A DNA stretch of 64,000 nucleotides. Origin: Prevotella sp. UBA2754 (lineage in GTDB: Bacteria > Bacteroidota > Bacteroidia > Bacteroidales > Bacteroidaceae). Where the stretch lies: the NCBI GenBank assembly GCA_002353295.1, contig DEJG01000026.1, forward strand, positions 244,234 to 308,233. Reading direction: 5' to 3'. Position 1 is the stretch's first letter; each line of letters starts with the position of its first letter. The notes below the pieces were generated by a model that was not told the DNA's origin, did no database searches, and saw only the letters and a list, made by a program, of their open reading frames with translations. The position numbers and the translations under genes are program-made. Of the stretch, positions 32,491 through 41,557 are shown in pieces.

Positions 32491-32523
32491 ATGAGTAGAC
32501 GAATAGCTGATTATATAAGTTAA
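32491..32523 (+). CDS. putative 10-codon leader peptide upstream of susC
   Basis: ATG at 32491, stop TAA at 32521-32523, peptide MSRRIADYIS. It lies within the predicted susC leader, seven bases after GGAGGT, which is striking because genes elsewhere in this window lack such sequences. Whether it is translated cannot be told from one sequence. Its position, 35 bp before susC, fits a translational regulatory element. A chance ORF is possible. Confidence 0.35.
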   Translation: MSRRIADYIS

Positions 32524-32558
32524 TTAAATCATTATAAATTAATAACAAGAGAGTGTTT

Positions 32559-35500
32559 ATGGAAAAAAGACTAACGATGTTTATTGCTGCGCTCTTCCTC
32601 ATGATGGGAACTGCGCTGGCACAGACAAAAGTTAATGGTACCGTAACATCCCAGGATGATGGACAGCCTGTAATTGGTGCTTCTGTCCTCGTGGTTGGGA
32701 CACAGGTTGGTACAGTAACGGATGCTAGTGGTCGTTTCGAATTGTCAGTTCCTGCTGGCAAGAGTACCCTGCGCATCACTTATGTGGGTATGGAACCAAT
32801 TGAGGTTAGTGCCCGTCCTAATATGCGCATTATGCTGACTAGTGATCAGAAGGCATTGGATGAAGTGATTGTTGTTGCATATGGTACGGCCAAGAAATCC
32901 GCATTTACAGGTTCTGCCGGTGTTGTAAAGGCAGAGGATATTGGTAAGGTTCAGACAGTGAATGCTGCTGAAGCTTTGCGTGGTAAAGTTACGGGTGTGC
33001 AGATGGTTCAGTCTTCTGGTCAGCCTGGTACAGCACCTACGATTCGTATTCGTGGTATAACCACAACATCTTCTGTTTCTGGTGCTAACAATCCTCTTTT
33101 CGTTGTTGACGGTTCTCCTTTTGATGGTGACATCAACACTATCAATCCTTCCGACATCGAGTCGATGACTGTGCTGAAAGAGGCTTCTGCTGCTGCTTTG
33201 TATGGTGCACGTGGTGCTAATGGTGTCATCATTATTACAACTAAAAGCGGACAGAAGGGTAAGGATGCTACGATTACCTTTGATGCAAAGTGGGGCTCTA
33301 ATTCACGAGCCATTCCTGATTATCAGTTTATAAGTTCTCCTGCCAAATACTATGAAATGTGGTATCAGGGATTGTATAACTATGGCATGGATGTTTACGG
33401 CTACGATGTTGCGCAAGCCAATCATTATGCAAATCAGGCAATGTTTACAGGAACAACAGGTCTAGGTTACAATGTGTATACTGTACCTGATGGTCAGAAT
33501 CTTATTGGTTTGAATGGAAAACTGAATCCTAATGCAACTTTAGGTCGTAAGATTACTTATAATGGTGAAGAGTATTGGATTCAGCCAGATAATTACATCG
33601 ATGAGACCTATAAGAAATCTTTGCGTCAGGAATATACTCTTACTGCTTCAGGTAGCACAGAGCGCTCAACGTTCTATGCATCAGCCAACTATTTGAAGAT
33701 GGAAGGTATTACACCTATGTCTAACTACGAACGTTTTGCAGCTCGTTTGAAAGCAGACTATCAGTTAAAGCCTTGGGTGAAGTTAGGCGTAAACGTGAAC
33801 TATGCCCATTACAATCAGGACAATGTTAGTAGTGAAAGCCTGGGTTCTACAGGGAATATGTTTGCAATGACGACAGTTGCTCCCATTTATCCACTTTATG
33901 TTCGTGATGGAAATGGAAACATTATCATTCATCCAGATTCAAAGCGCCCAATGTTTGACTATGGCGATGGTGAGATTATAGGAATCACTCGTCCTGCTAT
34001 GAATGGTGCTAACCCTCTGTCAGATGCATACTCTAACAAGAGAAATACTATAGGTAATACCTTTAATATAGTCGGAACTGCTGATATCCGCTTCCTCAAA
34101 GATTTCAAATTCACTAGCGTTAATAGTACCTATGTGGACGAATATCGTGGTATGCAGACCTTTAACCCTTGGTTTGGATCGAATGCTCCTAATAATGGCC
34201 ATAGCTATGTTAGTCATGGACGTACATGGACTTATAACTTCCAGCAGTTACTGGATTGGCATCACCTCTTTGGGCAGCATGATTTGGATATCATGGTAGG
34301 TCATGAGTACTATAAGAGAAAAGTCTCAGGTTTGGAAGCCGACAAAACAAACCTTTTCCTGAATGAAAATGGCGAACTTGACGGAGCAGTTGTTGCAGGC
34401 ACAAGTCAAAGTTCTTCTACTTCAACCTATAATACAGAAGGCTGGTTCAGTCGTGTTCAATACAACTATGCGGAAAGGTATTTCGCTTCGGCCTCTTATC
34501 GTCGCGATGCCACGTCAACATTCCATCCAGACCATCGTTGGGGTAATTTCTGGTCGTTTGGTGCTGCTTGGTTGATTAATAAAGAAAAATTCTTCAAGGC
34601 AGATTGGGTTGATGAGTTGAAATTCAAACTGTCATATGGTGAGCAAGGTAATGATCGAATCGGTCAGTATAACTATATTACTACCTATGAATTGAGGAAT
34701 TCTAGTGGTCAGATTGCAGTTTCTCCATACCGTATGGGTAATGAGAAAATATCTTGGGAAAAGGTTGGAGAATTTAATATTGGCGTCGATTTCAGCCTGT
34801 GGAAAGGCCGATTGTCTGGAGGTGTAGAATACTATTACAGAAAGACAACTGATATGCTTGCATGGTTCTCTTTGCCTGCTTCATTTGGTTTTACTGGTTA
34901 TTATGACAACATCGGTGATGTACGTAACAAAGGTTTTGAGTTGCAGTTGCGCGGTGATATTATCCGCAATAGGCATCTGACATGGTCGGCTTATGTGAAT
35001 GCCACTTCAAATAGTATGAAGATTCTGAAAATCGCTGAAGCAAATAAGCGTATGGTTGTTGACGGGATTAGTGGTTATCAATCGGACGGTTATTTCTATG
35101 GTGAGGGAATTCCCATCTATACTAATTATATGTATCGTTATGCTGGTGTTGATGCAGAAACGGGTGAAGCTCTTTATTATAAGAATGTCTACAAGAAAGA
35201 CGCAGATGGTAATAATGTACTTGACGAGGCTGGTAATCCTATCGTAGATCATTTGGATACTACAAACAAAACTGGTGATGCAAGCCAATATCTTTGTGGC
35301 AACCCACATCCAGATTGGTTCGGTGGCTTTGGTACATCTTTAAATTGGAAAGGCTTTGATGTAAGTGTTGATTTCACTTATCAGTTGGGTGGTCAGGTAT
35401 ATGATAGTAACTATGCATCTGCCATGTCGTTATCTCGTGGTTCCCAGATACATGTTGATATGCTTAATGCTTGGTCTTCAACGAACAAGAATAGTACTAT

Positions 35501-35792
35501 ACCCCGTATTCAATTTGACGACCATTATACAGCAGCAACCAGTGACCGCTTCTTGACCAGCGCTTCTTATTTGTGTTTGCAAAATGTGACAATTGGTTAC
35601 ACTCTGCCCACTTCTTGGGTTCGCAAGTTGGGAATCATCAACAAGATTCGTGTCTATGCAGTAGGTGACAATCTCTGGTTGTGGTCAAAACGTCAGGGTC
35701 TTGATCCACGCCAAAGCATCAGCGGTAGCGTGTCAAACCAGAGTTATTCGCCAATTCGTACTATCTCTGGCGGTATTACCGTTACATTCTAA
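32559..35792 (+). CDS. SusC/RagA family TonB-dependent outer-membrane transporter
   Basis: A 1077-aa TonB-dependent transporter. Signal peptide about residues 1-22, N-terminal carboxypeptidase-regulatory-like domain (VNGTVTSQDDGQPVIGASV), TonB-box region LDEVIVVAYGTAKK, plug with GKVTGVQ, TIRIRG and LYGARGANGVIIITTK, then a 22-strand barrel ending in aromatic residue TVTF. The frame could open at a GTG two codons earlier, but ATG 32559 is chosen. It imports a ligand captured by the SusD partner. The downstream peptidase suggests peptides, as with RagAB, rather than glycans. Confidence 0.95.
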   Translation: MEKRLTMFIAALFLMMGTALAQTKVNGTVTSQDDGQPVIGASVLVVGTQVGTVTDASGRFELSVPAGKSTLRITYVGMEPIEVSARPNMRIMLTSDQKALDEVIVVAYGTAKKSAFTGSAGVVKAEDIGKVQTVNAAEALRGKVTGVQMVQSSGQPGTAPTIRIRGITTTSSVSGANNPLFVVDGSPFDGDINTINPSDIESMTVLKEASAAALYGARGANGVIIITTKSGQKGKDATITFDAKWGSNSRAIPDYQFISSPAKYYEMWYQGLYNYGMDVYGYDVAQANHYANQAMFTGTTGLGYNVYTVPDGQNLIGLNGKLNPNATLGRKITYNGEEYWIQPDNYIDETYKKSLRQEYTLTASGSTERSTFYASANYLKMEGITPMSNYERFAARLKADYQLKPWVKLGVNVNYAHYNQDNVSSESLGSTGNMFAMTTVAPIYPLYVRDGNGNIIIHPDSKRPMFDYGDGEIIGITRPAMNGANPLSDAYSNKRNTIGNTFNIVGTADIRFLKDFKFTSVNSTYVDEYRGMQTFNPWFGSNAPNNGHSYVSHGRTWTYNFQQLLDWHHLFGQHDLDIMVGHEYYKRKVSGLEADKTNLFLNENGELDGAVVAGTSQSSSTSTYNTEGWFSRVQYNYAERYFASASYRRDATSTFHPDHRWGNFWSFGAAWLINKEKFFKADWVDELKFKLSYGEQGNDRIGQYNYITTYELRNSSGQIAVSPYRMGNEKISWEKVGEFNIGVDFSLWKGRLSGGVEYYYRKTTDMLAWFSLPASFGFTGYYDNIGDVRNKGFELQLRGDIIRNRHLTWSAYVNATSNSMKILKIAEANKRMVVDGISGYQSDGYFYGEGIPIYTNYMYRYAGVDAETGEALYYKNVYKKDADGNNVLDEAGNPIVDHLDTTNKTGDASQYLCGNPHPDWFGGFGTSLNWKGFDVSVDFTYQLGGQVYDSNYASAMSLSRGSQIHVDMLNAWSSTNKNSTIPRIQFDDHYTAATSDRFLTSASYLCLQNVTIGYTLPTSWVRKLGIINKIRVYAVGDNLWLWSKRQGLDPRQSISGSVSNQSYSPIRTISGGITVTF

Positions 35793-35827
35793 TTAGGAAA
35801 AAGTAAAATAGAAAAACGAAAACGAAT

Positions 35828-37441
35828 ATGAAAAGATATATCAAATCAATTATGACGGCAGGACTCCTCTCGCTATCACTGGTTAATACCAGCTGTATTG
35901 AGGAGACTGAACCTACGTCAAATGTGGTTACAACCAACCAGATGGCAAAATCATCAGGCGTAGCCGATGCACTTGTGAGTGCTATCCCTGCAGCATTGAA
36001 TGTCAACTGGAGCGGGGGGAATAGTGGCTGGGATTATGGTTATGCTGCTATCATGCACATCCGTGATATTATGACAGAGGATGCCATTACTACTGATGGT
36101 GACTATGACTGGTGGTTCCAGTGGGAGCAGACATACTATATTGGTCCTGACTATTTGGTAACACAGTTTGTATGGAATTCATACTACAATTATGTGTTGA
36201 CCACCAACAATCTTATTGATGCTATCAACCCAGAAACGGCAACTGAGACACAGTTGGGCTATTTAGGTGTGGGCTATGCTTGTCGTGCCATGTACTATTT
36301 GGATATGGCTCGTATGTATGAGTTCTTACCCAATAAGGTTTATCCTGACAACAAGAACGAGGAAGGTAATGTTGTTTTAAATCTGACTTGCCCAATCGTG
36401 AAGGTTGGTATGACGGAAGAGGAAGCTCGAGTAAATCCTCGTGCCACACGCGAAGAAATGGCTACATTTATTGAGGAAGATTTGACAGAGGCAGAAAAGT
36501 ATATTGGCTATCTTTCCGACAGACGCAATAATATCCTTCCAGACTTAGCCTGTGTCTATGGCTTAAAAGCTCGTCTGTATATGTGGCTGGAGGATTATCC
36601 TAAGGCAAAGGAATATGCCCGTAAAGCCATAGAAACAACAAATGTGACTCCTATCACCAAGGAAAAGGCTTTGAATCCAGCTACTGGTTATAATGATGCA
36701 AGCGACTTTATGTGGGCAAGCACTCAGAATGCTGATACGGAGACCGTCCAGATGAAATCAAGGAACTGGACAGGATGGAACTGTAATGAGACTGACTGGG
36801 GTTATGCAGGGCGTTACGCTGCTTATTTCATGATTGGTAAGTCTGTTTATGACCGTATTGACGATGCTGACTGGCGTAAGTTGCAGTGGAAAGCTCCTGA
36901 AGGCAGTGCATTGGAAAATTTAGTTCCTTTCTTGGACACAAAGTATAAGAATAAGTTGGCAGAGTACTCATCAATTAAATTCCGTCCTAATGCAGGTAAT
37001 AATACGGATTACCTTATTGGTGCAGCCAGTGCTTATCCTCTGATGCGTGTAGAGGAAATGTATTTGATAGAGGCTGAGGCTGCTGCTCATAGCAGTGACT
37101 CTGAGGGACAACAGTTGATTAACAACTTTATGAAGAGTCGTAACCCTAATTACAATACTAGCTTGACAGGTAAGCAGTTGATAGATGAAATCGTATTACA
37201 GAAACGTATTGAATTATGGGGTGAAGGTCAGACATTCTTTGATGTAAAGCGTTTGGACATGAGTGTAACCCGTGGATATGAAGGTACGAACTTCTTCCCC
37301 GCTTGCCGTTTCAATACTGATGGTCGCCCATCATGGATGAACTTCTGTATTGTTCGTAATGAAGAAAATAACAACGAAGGTGTGAAAGGTTATAACAACC
37401 CTGATCCTTCAGATAATTATAGCCCTTGGACTGGTAATTGA
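35828..37441 (+). CDS. SusD/RagB family surface lipoprotein
   Basis: A 537-aa SusD-like outer-membrane lipoprotein: lipobox VNTSC, helical TPR-like core (for example YLGVGYACRAMYYLDMARMY), the RVEEMYLIEAEAAA segment near the C-terminus and the DIVLQKRIELWGEGQTFFDVKRLD-type family block. It forms the lid on the SusC barrel and binds ligand at the cell surface. It follows susC by 35 bp in the same operon. The ligand cannot be read from the sequence. Confidence 0.93.
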   Translation: MKRYIKSIMTAGLLSLSLVNTSCIEETEPTSNVVTTNQMAKSSGVADALVSAIPAALNVNWSGGNSGWDYGYAAIMHIRDIMTEDAITTDGDYDWWFQWEQTYYIGPDYLVTQFVWNSYYNYVLTTNNLIDAINPETATETQLGYLGVGYACRAMYYLDMARMYEFLPNKVYPDNKNEEGNVVLNLTCPIVKVGMTEEEARVNPRATREEMATFIEEDLTEAEKYIGYLSDRRNNILPDLACVYGLKARLYMWLEDYPKAKEYARKAIETTNVTPITKEKALNPATGYNDASDFMWASTQNADTETVQMKSRNWTGWNCNETDWGYAGRYAAYFMIGKSVYDRIDDADWRKLQWKAPEGSALENLVPFLDTKYKNKLAEYSSIKFRPNAGNNTDYLIGAASAYPLMRVEEMYLIEAEAAAHSSDSEGQQLINNFMKSRNPNYNTSLTGKQLIDEIVLQKRIELWGEGQTFFDVKRLDMSVTRGYEGTNFFPACRFNTDGRPSWMNFCIVRNEENNNEGVKGYNNPDPSDNYSPWTGN

Positions 37442-37464
37442 AACACTTATAAAAGATAGCAATT

Positions 37465-38433
37465 ATGAAAAAAATATTCAAATATACATTTGTTGCACTT
37501 TTAGGTGCCATGACATTCTCTGCTTGTACGGATAAGTATGAGTATGATGGTGTTGGAAGTGCCGAGAATGCCAATGCTTCAGGAGTGTATTTCTCAGAGA
37601 AAAACTACTCTAAGAACTTGGAGGTAGAGCCAGATGCGAAGTATTTCGATATCTCACTCTCACGTAATAATACAGATGCTGCACAGACTGTAGGTATCAG
37701 CGTTATTTCTGATGAAGCTGGTGTGTTTGAAGTACCTACCACAGTAACTTTTGCAGAAGGAGAAAGTACGACGAATCTTCACATTACTGCTTCTAAAGCA
37801 GAAGAAGGCGGTGATTATAAACTGATTCTTGGTATTACAGAGTCTGGTATCTATACAGCAGGTTTACAGGAGTTCACGATAAATCTGTCTGTGCAAAAGT
37901 GGGAGAAACTTGGTACTGGTTACTGGCTGGATGGTGCTTTGAGCGGACTGTTTGGTCTTGACGCATCCATACCTTATGCTGTACAGGTGGAAAAACTTAT
38001 TACAGAAAAAGGTTGTCGCTTCCGTTTCTATGGTCCGTACTCTCATGTGGCAACAGGTAAAGACGAAATAGGTTATATAGGATATCCTTATAACCAAGAA
38101 GGTGATTGTGACGAAGAAGATCATTTGTTTGTTATTAATGTAACAGAAAAAGGTGCTTCGCTTACTCCCGTAGCAATAGGTGCGGACTGGGGATATGGAC
38201 CAATGACTATTGGAACAGTAGTTGGTAATTTGACAAGTAGTGATGGTGCTGTGATTACTGATACCAATTCATATCCATTAGGAGTTTATAACGAAAAAGC
38301 AGGAGTTATTACGTTCCCCAAAAATTCTTTCTTTATTAATCTGCCCCAACAGGGTATCTACTTAAATTCGATACCTTCTTATCTTTATCTGAGTGCAGAA
38401 GCGTATATTAATGCAGTAAGTGGAGAAGAGTAA
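37465..38433 (+). CDS. SusE-position surface lipoprotein with Calx-beta/DUF1735-like domain
   Basis: A 322-aa lipoprotein with lipobox FSAC. Residues about 45-145 resemble the immunoglobulin-like N-terminal domain seen in surface glycan- or peptide-binding lipoproteins of SusCD loci (SGVYFSEKNYSKNLEV, VTFAEGESTTNLHI). The C-terminal part from about 150 (KLGTGYWLDGALSGLFG) is of unknown fold. It lies 23 bp after susD, and a hairpin follows its stop. It probably binds the substrate at the cell surface. Confidence 0.75.
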   Translation: MKKIFKYTFVALLGAMTFSACTDKYEYDGVGSAENANASGVYFSEKNYSKNLEVEPDAKYFDISLSRNNTDAAQTVGISVISDEAGVFEVPTTVTFAEGESTTNLHITASKAEEGGDYKLILGITESGIYTAGLQEFTINLSVQKWEKLGTGYWLDGALSGLFGLDASIPYAVQVEKLITEKGCRFRFYGPYSHVATGKDEIGYIGYPYNQEGDCDEEDHLFVINVTEKGASLTPVAIGADWGYGPMTIGTVVGNLTSSDGAVITDTNSYPLGVYNEKAGVITFPKNSFFINLPQQGIYLNSIPSYLYLSAEAYINAVSGEE

Positions 38434-38449
38434 ATTAAAATGTTTAATA

Positions 38450-38495
38450 AAGGAATGCGTACACCCGTACAAGCGGCGTGCACGCATTCCCTTTT
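38450..38495 (+). terminator. hairpin terminator after the SusCD lipoprotein gene
   Basis: GGAATGCGT (38452-38460) pairs with ACGCATTCC (38482-38490), followed by CTTTTC. It separates the susCD-lipoprotein unit from the C10 peptidase gene, which could be reached by read-through. Confidence 0.65.
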
Positions 38496-38515
38496 CTTAG
38501 TTAGATAGAAAAGTC

Positions 38516-40195
38516 ATGAAAAAGGCGACATTACTTTTTGCTATGTTGCTGACAGTTATCGGAATGTCGGCAAAGGAAAGGACTGAGAGTGAAATTAGAA
38601 ATATTGCTGTTCAAACATTGCATCAGTTCAATTCTCATCGTAAGGGTGCGGCTGCCGTCAATTATAATGATTTGAAGGTCTTTGGGTGTTACAAAGCCTT
38701 CACTGTGATGGGAAGTCAAGATAATGGGTTCGTTATTGTTGCAAATGACGATGCTTTCTCGCCTGTGCTCGGTTACTCTGATGGTGTCTATGATATTGAT
38801 ACGAATGACGGACTTTCATGGTATGTTCATACCTTAGATCTCTCGATGCAGTCAGCAATTGCCTCTGTGAACTCTTTACGTTCGCCAATCATTCCTTCTA
38901 CGGACCCTGTCATGCCCTTACTTAATTCAACATGGGACCAGGGAGCTCCTTTCAATAGTCTGTGTCCAAAAACTTCAAAAGGGAAACACTATCCTTGTGG
39001 ATGTGTTGCAACGGCTCTAGGGCAAATCATGAATTACTATAAGTATCCTACGCAAGGTCATGGGGAAAAGCAATATTCGTTCAAACCAGCAGAAGGTGTG
39101 GGTGAATTGCTTTATGCAAATTTTGGCGAGACAACTTATGACTGGGCAAATGTGTTAGATGATTATAATTCGGTAGATTATACGGAGGAACAGGAAAAGG
39201 CTGTGGCAACATTAATTCTGCATTGCGGTGTCTCTGTTGAAATGCAGTATACACCTAGTGGTAGTGGTGCTTATTCCTCAGAAGCGCATAATGGTCTGAT
39301 TAACTATTTTGGTTATCATAAAAACCTGGGGCAATTTTATCGCAATTATTATTCACAAGAGGCCTGGATGAATCTTATCTTTGATGAATTGAATAAACAA
39401 CGTCCCATCTATTATTCTGGCTCTGATGTAACGCAAGGAGGGCATGCCTTCGTAATTGACGGTTATGCATCCAACGGCCTTGTACATGTCAATTGGGGCT
39501 GGGGACCTAACGGTGGTAATGGTTATTATGATATATCATTGCTTAATCCTTCGGGATATTCGTTTGCGGAAGGACAGAATATGATATTGGGTATTGCGCC
39601 ACCTACAGTTGCGGTGCCATATGAATCACATATAGTCAGTCCAAATCCATTTTCGGCTCAGGTTTCTAAAATAGGTGGGAAATATTATCTGACAAGTATT
39701 TCTGTTGGCACAACTATGTGGAACATGTGTGGTTCTACATGGGATGGGAAAATAGGCATAGTGATGCAAAGCAGTGATAAAACTTATGTATTACAATCAC
39801 GTGCAGTCAATAAGACTGCCAATCTCCAAAATGTTGTAACTAATTTCAGTAGTAGTTTCCCTGCAGCAGCTAAGTTCCCGGACAATCTTGCTGATGGTGA
39901 ATATCGTATTTTCGTTGGATCTATGGATGATAGTGACTCGAATTGGCGATTGGTTCGTCGGAGTGATAATCAAGTCAGCAATTACATCGTTGTAGTAAGT
40001 AATGGGATTCCTGTGCTTCAAAGTAGTTCTGACGACACATGGCAAAATGTGACAACAGCAATCCGTTCTGCAAAGGTATTAGATGAAGCACCTACTCGTT
40101 TCTTTGACCTCCAAGGTCGCGAAGTGGATGCCAGTACGAAGGGCTTGGTTATTCGCCGTCAGGGCAGTGAGGTAAAGAAAATCATTGTGAAATAA
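38516..40195 (+). CDS. C10 family (streptopain/interpain-like) cysteine peptidase
   Basis: A 559-aa secreted peptidase. Signal peptide about residues 1-19, an inhibitory propeptide of the Spi type (about 20-125), and a papain-like domain with catalytic Cys163 in CGCVATALGQIMNYY, catalytic His310 in GGHAFVIDGY and the VNWGWGPNGGNGYY block. The last about 45 residues (RFFDLQGREVD to IIVK) resemble the C-terminal sorting tails of Bacteroidetes secreted proteins, possibly for type IX secretion (inference; porX and porW are in this window). It could release peptides for the SusC/D pair. Confidence 0.92.
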   Translation: MKKATLLFAMLLTVIGMSAKERTESEIRNIAVQTLHQFNSHRKGAAAVNYNDLKVFGCYKAFTVMGSQDNGFVIVANDDAFSPVLGYSDGVYDIDTNDGLSWYVHTLDLSMQSAIASVNSLRSPIIPSTDPVMPLLNSTWDQGAPFNSLCPKTSKGKHYPCGCVATALGQIMNYYKYPTQGHGEKQYSFKPAEGVGELLYANFGETTYDWANVLDDYNSVDYTEEQEKAVATLILHCGVSVEMQYTPSGSGAYSSEAHNGLINYFGYHKNLGQFYRNYYSQEAWMNLIFDELNKQRPIYYSGSDVTQGGHAFVIDGYASNGLVHVNWGWGPNGGNGYYDISLLNPSGYSFAEGQNMILGIAPPTVAVPYESHIVSPNPFSAQVSKIGGKYYLTSISVGTTMWNMCGSTWDGKIGIVMQSSDKTYVLQSRAVNKTANLQNVVTNFSSSFPAAAKFPDNLADGEYRIFVGSMDDSDSNWRLVRRSDNQVSNYIVVVSNGIPVLQSSSDDTWQNVTTAIRSAKVLDEAPTRFFDLQGREVDASTKGLVIRRQGSEVKKIIVK

Positions 40196-40223
40196 TCTTC
40201 CGTTACACCTTATTATATAATAT

Positions 40224-40259
40224 AATCGGGATGTCTCTCGTGAGGGGGGCATCCCGATT
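40224..40259 (+). terminator. terminator after the C10 peptidase gene
   Basis: AATCGGGATG (40224-40233) pairs with CATCCCGATT (40250-40259) around a 16-nt loop. No long T-run follows. Confidence 0.6.
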
Positions 40260-40348
40260 CCTACATCATTTCTGGGTGTTAAAAAAGGAAGTTTGTGACA
40301 TAAATCAAGAAAAATCCAACGTTTTATGTAAATTTTAACTAAATTTTC

Positions 40349-40378
40349 TTGTGGTTTTAAAATTTTTTCTTATCTTTG
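40349..40378 (+). promoter_or_regulatory. promoter of the outer-membrane barrel gene
   Basis: TTG (40349-40351), 19-nt spacer, TATCTTTG (40371-40378). The predicted leader is about 42 nt. The TTG in the -7 box would open a longer frame but cannot be the start. Confidence 0.7.
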
Positions 40379-40423
40379 CGGAGTAAATCAAATATTATTT
40401 ATTCACTAAATTTGAATAGAATT

Positions 40424-41032
40424 ATGAAAAAGCTGATGATGATTGCTGCCATGATGGTAGCTGCAATGAGTGCTAACGCACAGAATGAGGTTGGCCAGGT
40501 AACTCTTATGCCAAAGGCTGGTATTAACATTTCATCGATTACCGGTAGTGGTAGTGATAAGAAGGCTAAGGTAGGTCTCGTTGCTGGTGCTGAGTTCGAA
40601 TATGGCGTAGCTCAGAACTTTGATATCACTGCAGGTGTTCTCTACTCTATGGAAGGTGCTAAGTTTGGAGATGTTAAGTTCAATATGGACTATATCAACA
40701 TTCCCATCCTTGCTAACTACTATGTAGTTCCTGGTTTGGCTGTTAAAGCTGGTATCCAGCCTGCATTCAATGTTCGTAAGAAGGCTTCTTACAATGGTAA
40801 CACAGTTAATATTGACGATGTCATGAATGATCTTCTTAGTATAGCAGGAGCTGATGTTGAGACAGGTGTTAAGTCTTTCAACCTTTCTATTCCCGTTGGT
40901 ATCTCTTATGAGTATCAGAGCTTCGTTTTGGACGCTCGTTACAACATCGGTGTAACAAAGCTGTTCAAGAATGCAGATCAGGGTCGTAACAGCACATTCG
41001 CTATCACTCTGGGTTACAAGTTCGCCCTCTAA
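40424..41032 (+). CDS. small outer-membrane beta-barrel protein (PorT/OmpX-like)
   Basis: A 202-aa protein: signal peptide about residues 1-19 ending NAQ, then eight or so amphipathic beta strands ending with YKFAL, an aromatic-containing barrel end. It matches the outer-membrane beta-barrel families of Bacteroidetes (PF13568-type, as in PorT). The frame runs 16 codons upstream into the promoter, so ATG 40424 is used. It has its own promoter and a strong terminator, so it is monocistronic. Function unknown. Abundant barrels of this type often have structural or adhesin roles. Confidence 0.8.
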   Translation: MKKLMMIAAMMVAAMSANAQNEVGQVTLMPKAGINISSITGSGSDKKAKVGLVAGAEFEYGVAQNFDITAGVLYSMEGAKFGDVKFNMDYINIPILANYYVVPGLAVKAGIQPAFNVRKKASYNGNTVNIDDVMNDLLSIAGADVETGVKSFNLSIPVGISYEYQSFVLDARYNIGVTKLFKNADQGRNSTFAITLGYKFAL

Positions 41033-41074
41033 GACGGGAACTCCGTTAGTTTAAGAAATGAAAGAAATAGATGG

Positions 41075-41105
41075 TGCGCTCCTCGCTTGAGGGGCGCATT
41101 TTTTT
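41075..41105 (+). terminator. strong intrinsic terminator after the barrel gene
   Basis: TGCGCTCCTC (41075-41084), loop GCTT, GAGGGGCGCA (41089-41098), then seven Ts. The stem is complete with one G-U pair. Confidence 0.88.
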
Positions 41106-41159
41106 GAGTACACTCCCCAAAATTGAAGTGCACTCAAAAAATTTTTTCGAGTGTGCTCC
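41106..41159. repeat. three spaced near-palindromes GAGTGCACTC
   Basis: GAGTACACTCC (41106), AAGTGCACTCA (41126) and GAGTGTGCTCC (41149) are spaced 20-23 bp apart, with A/T runs between. Their spacing resembles the 22-bp tract at 31811, and they too lie at the edge of a broken gene. Confidence 0.6.
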
Positions 41160-41166
41160 AAAAAGT

Positions 41167-41197
41167 TTTGCAGAGTCAAAGAAAAATTGTACCTTTG
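41167..41197 (+). promoter_or_regulatory. promoter of the chimeric ORF
   Basis: TTTG (41167-41170), 19-nt spacer, TACCTTTG (41190-41197), nine bases before the ATG at 41206. The promoter looks intact although the gene it serves is not. Confidence 0.7.
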
Positions 41198-41205
41198 GCG
41201 CTGTT

Positions 41206-41523
41206 ATGCGGAAGATTCTGTTCACAATTTTACTATTCGGCTTGGTGGTTTGCAACTCTGTAGCACAGGGGGTGTTGACGGAGCGCTATCAAGTGACGTT
41301 ACTTGACCTTTCTGCTGGTCTTCCTCATAACAATGTCAACCAGTTTTTTGTCGACAGTCAAGGTTTCGTCTGCACGAGTCTAATAAGTCACTGTGCTGCT
41401 TACCACATGAAAGGTGAGGATATCTATATCAGTCATGGTTATAGTGTGGAGCACAAAGGTGCTGCGATATTGGTGCAGCGCAAGATTCAATGGACGGCTG
41501 ACGGATGGCCCAGCCTAAAGTGA
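41206..41523 (+). pseudogene. chimeric deletion scar: HTCS N-terminus joined to GH43 C-terminus
   Basis: A 105-codon ORF. Residues 1-53 are a signal peptide and the first propeller motif of a hybrid two-component sensor (LLDLSAGLPHNNVNQFFVD, SQGF). From about residue 55 the sequence (ISHCAAYH, HGYSVEHKGAAILVQRKI, WTADGWPSL) looks like the end of a GH43 glycosidase of arabinanase type. Both halves are in frame, but neither is complete. An internal deletion that joined a polysaccharide-locus regulator to a glycosidase gene explains it best. Its promoter is intact. A GH43 gene follows. Confidence 0.65.
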
Positions 41524-41557
41524 AGAATTAAAAGTTAAGTATAAAAAATAATTAGTT

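Noticed and set aside
40376..40423. N-terminal extension of the barrel protein starting at TTG.
   Set aside because: The TTG is part of the -7 box TATCTTTG, and the normal signal peptide begins at ATG 40424.
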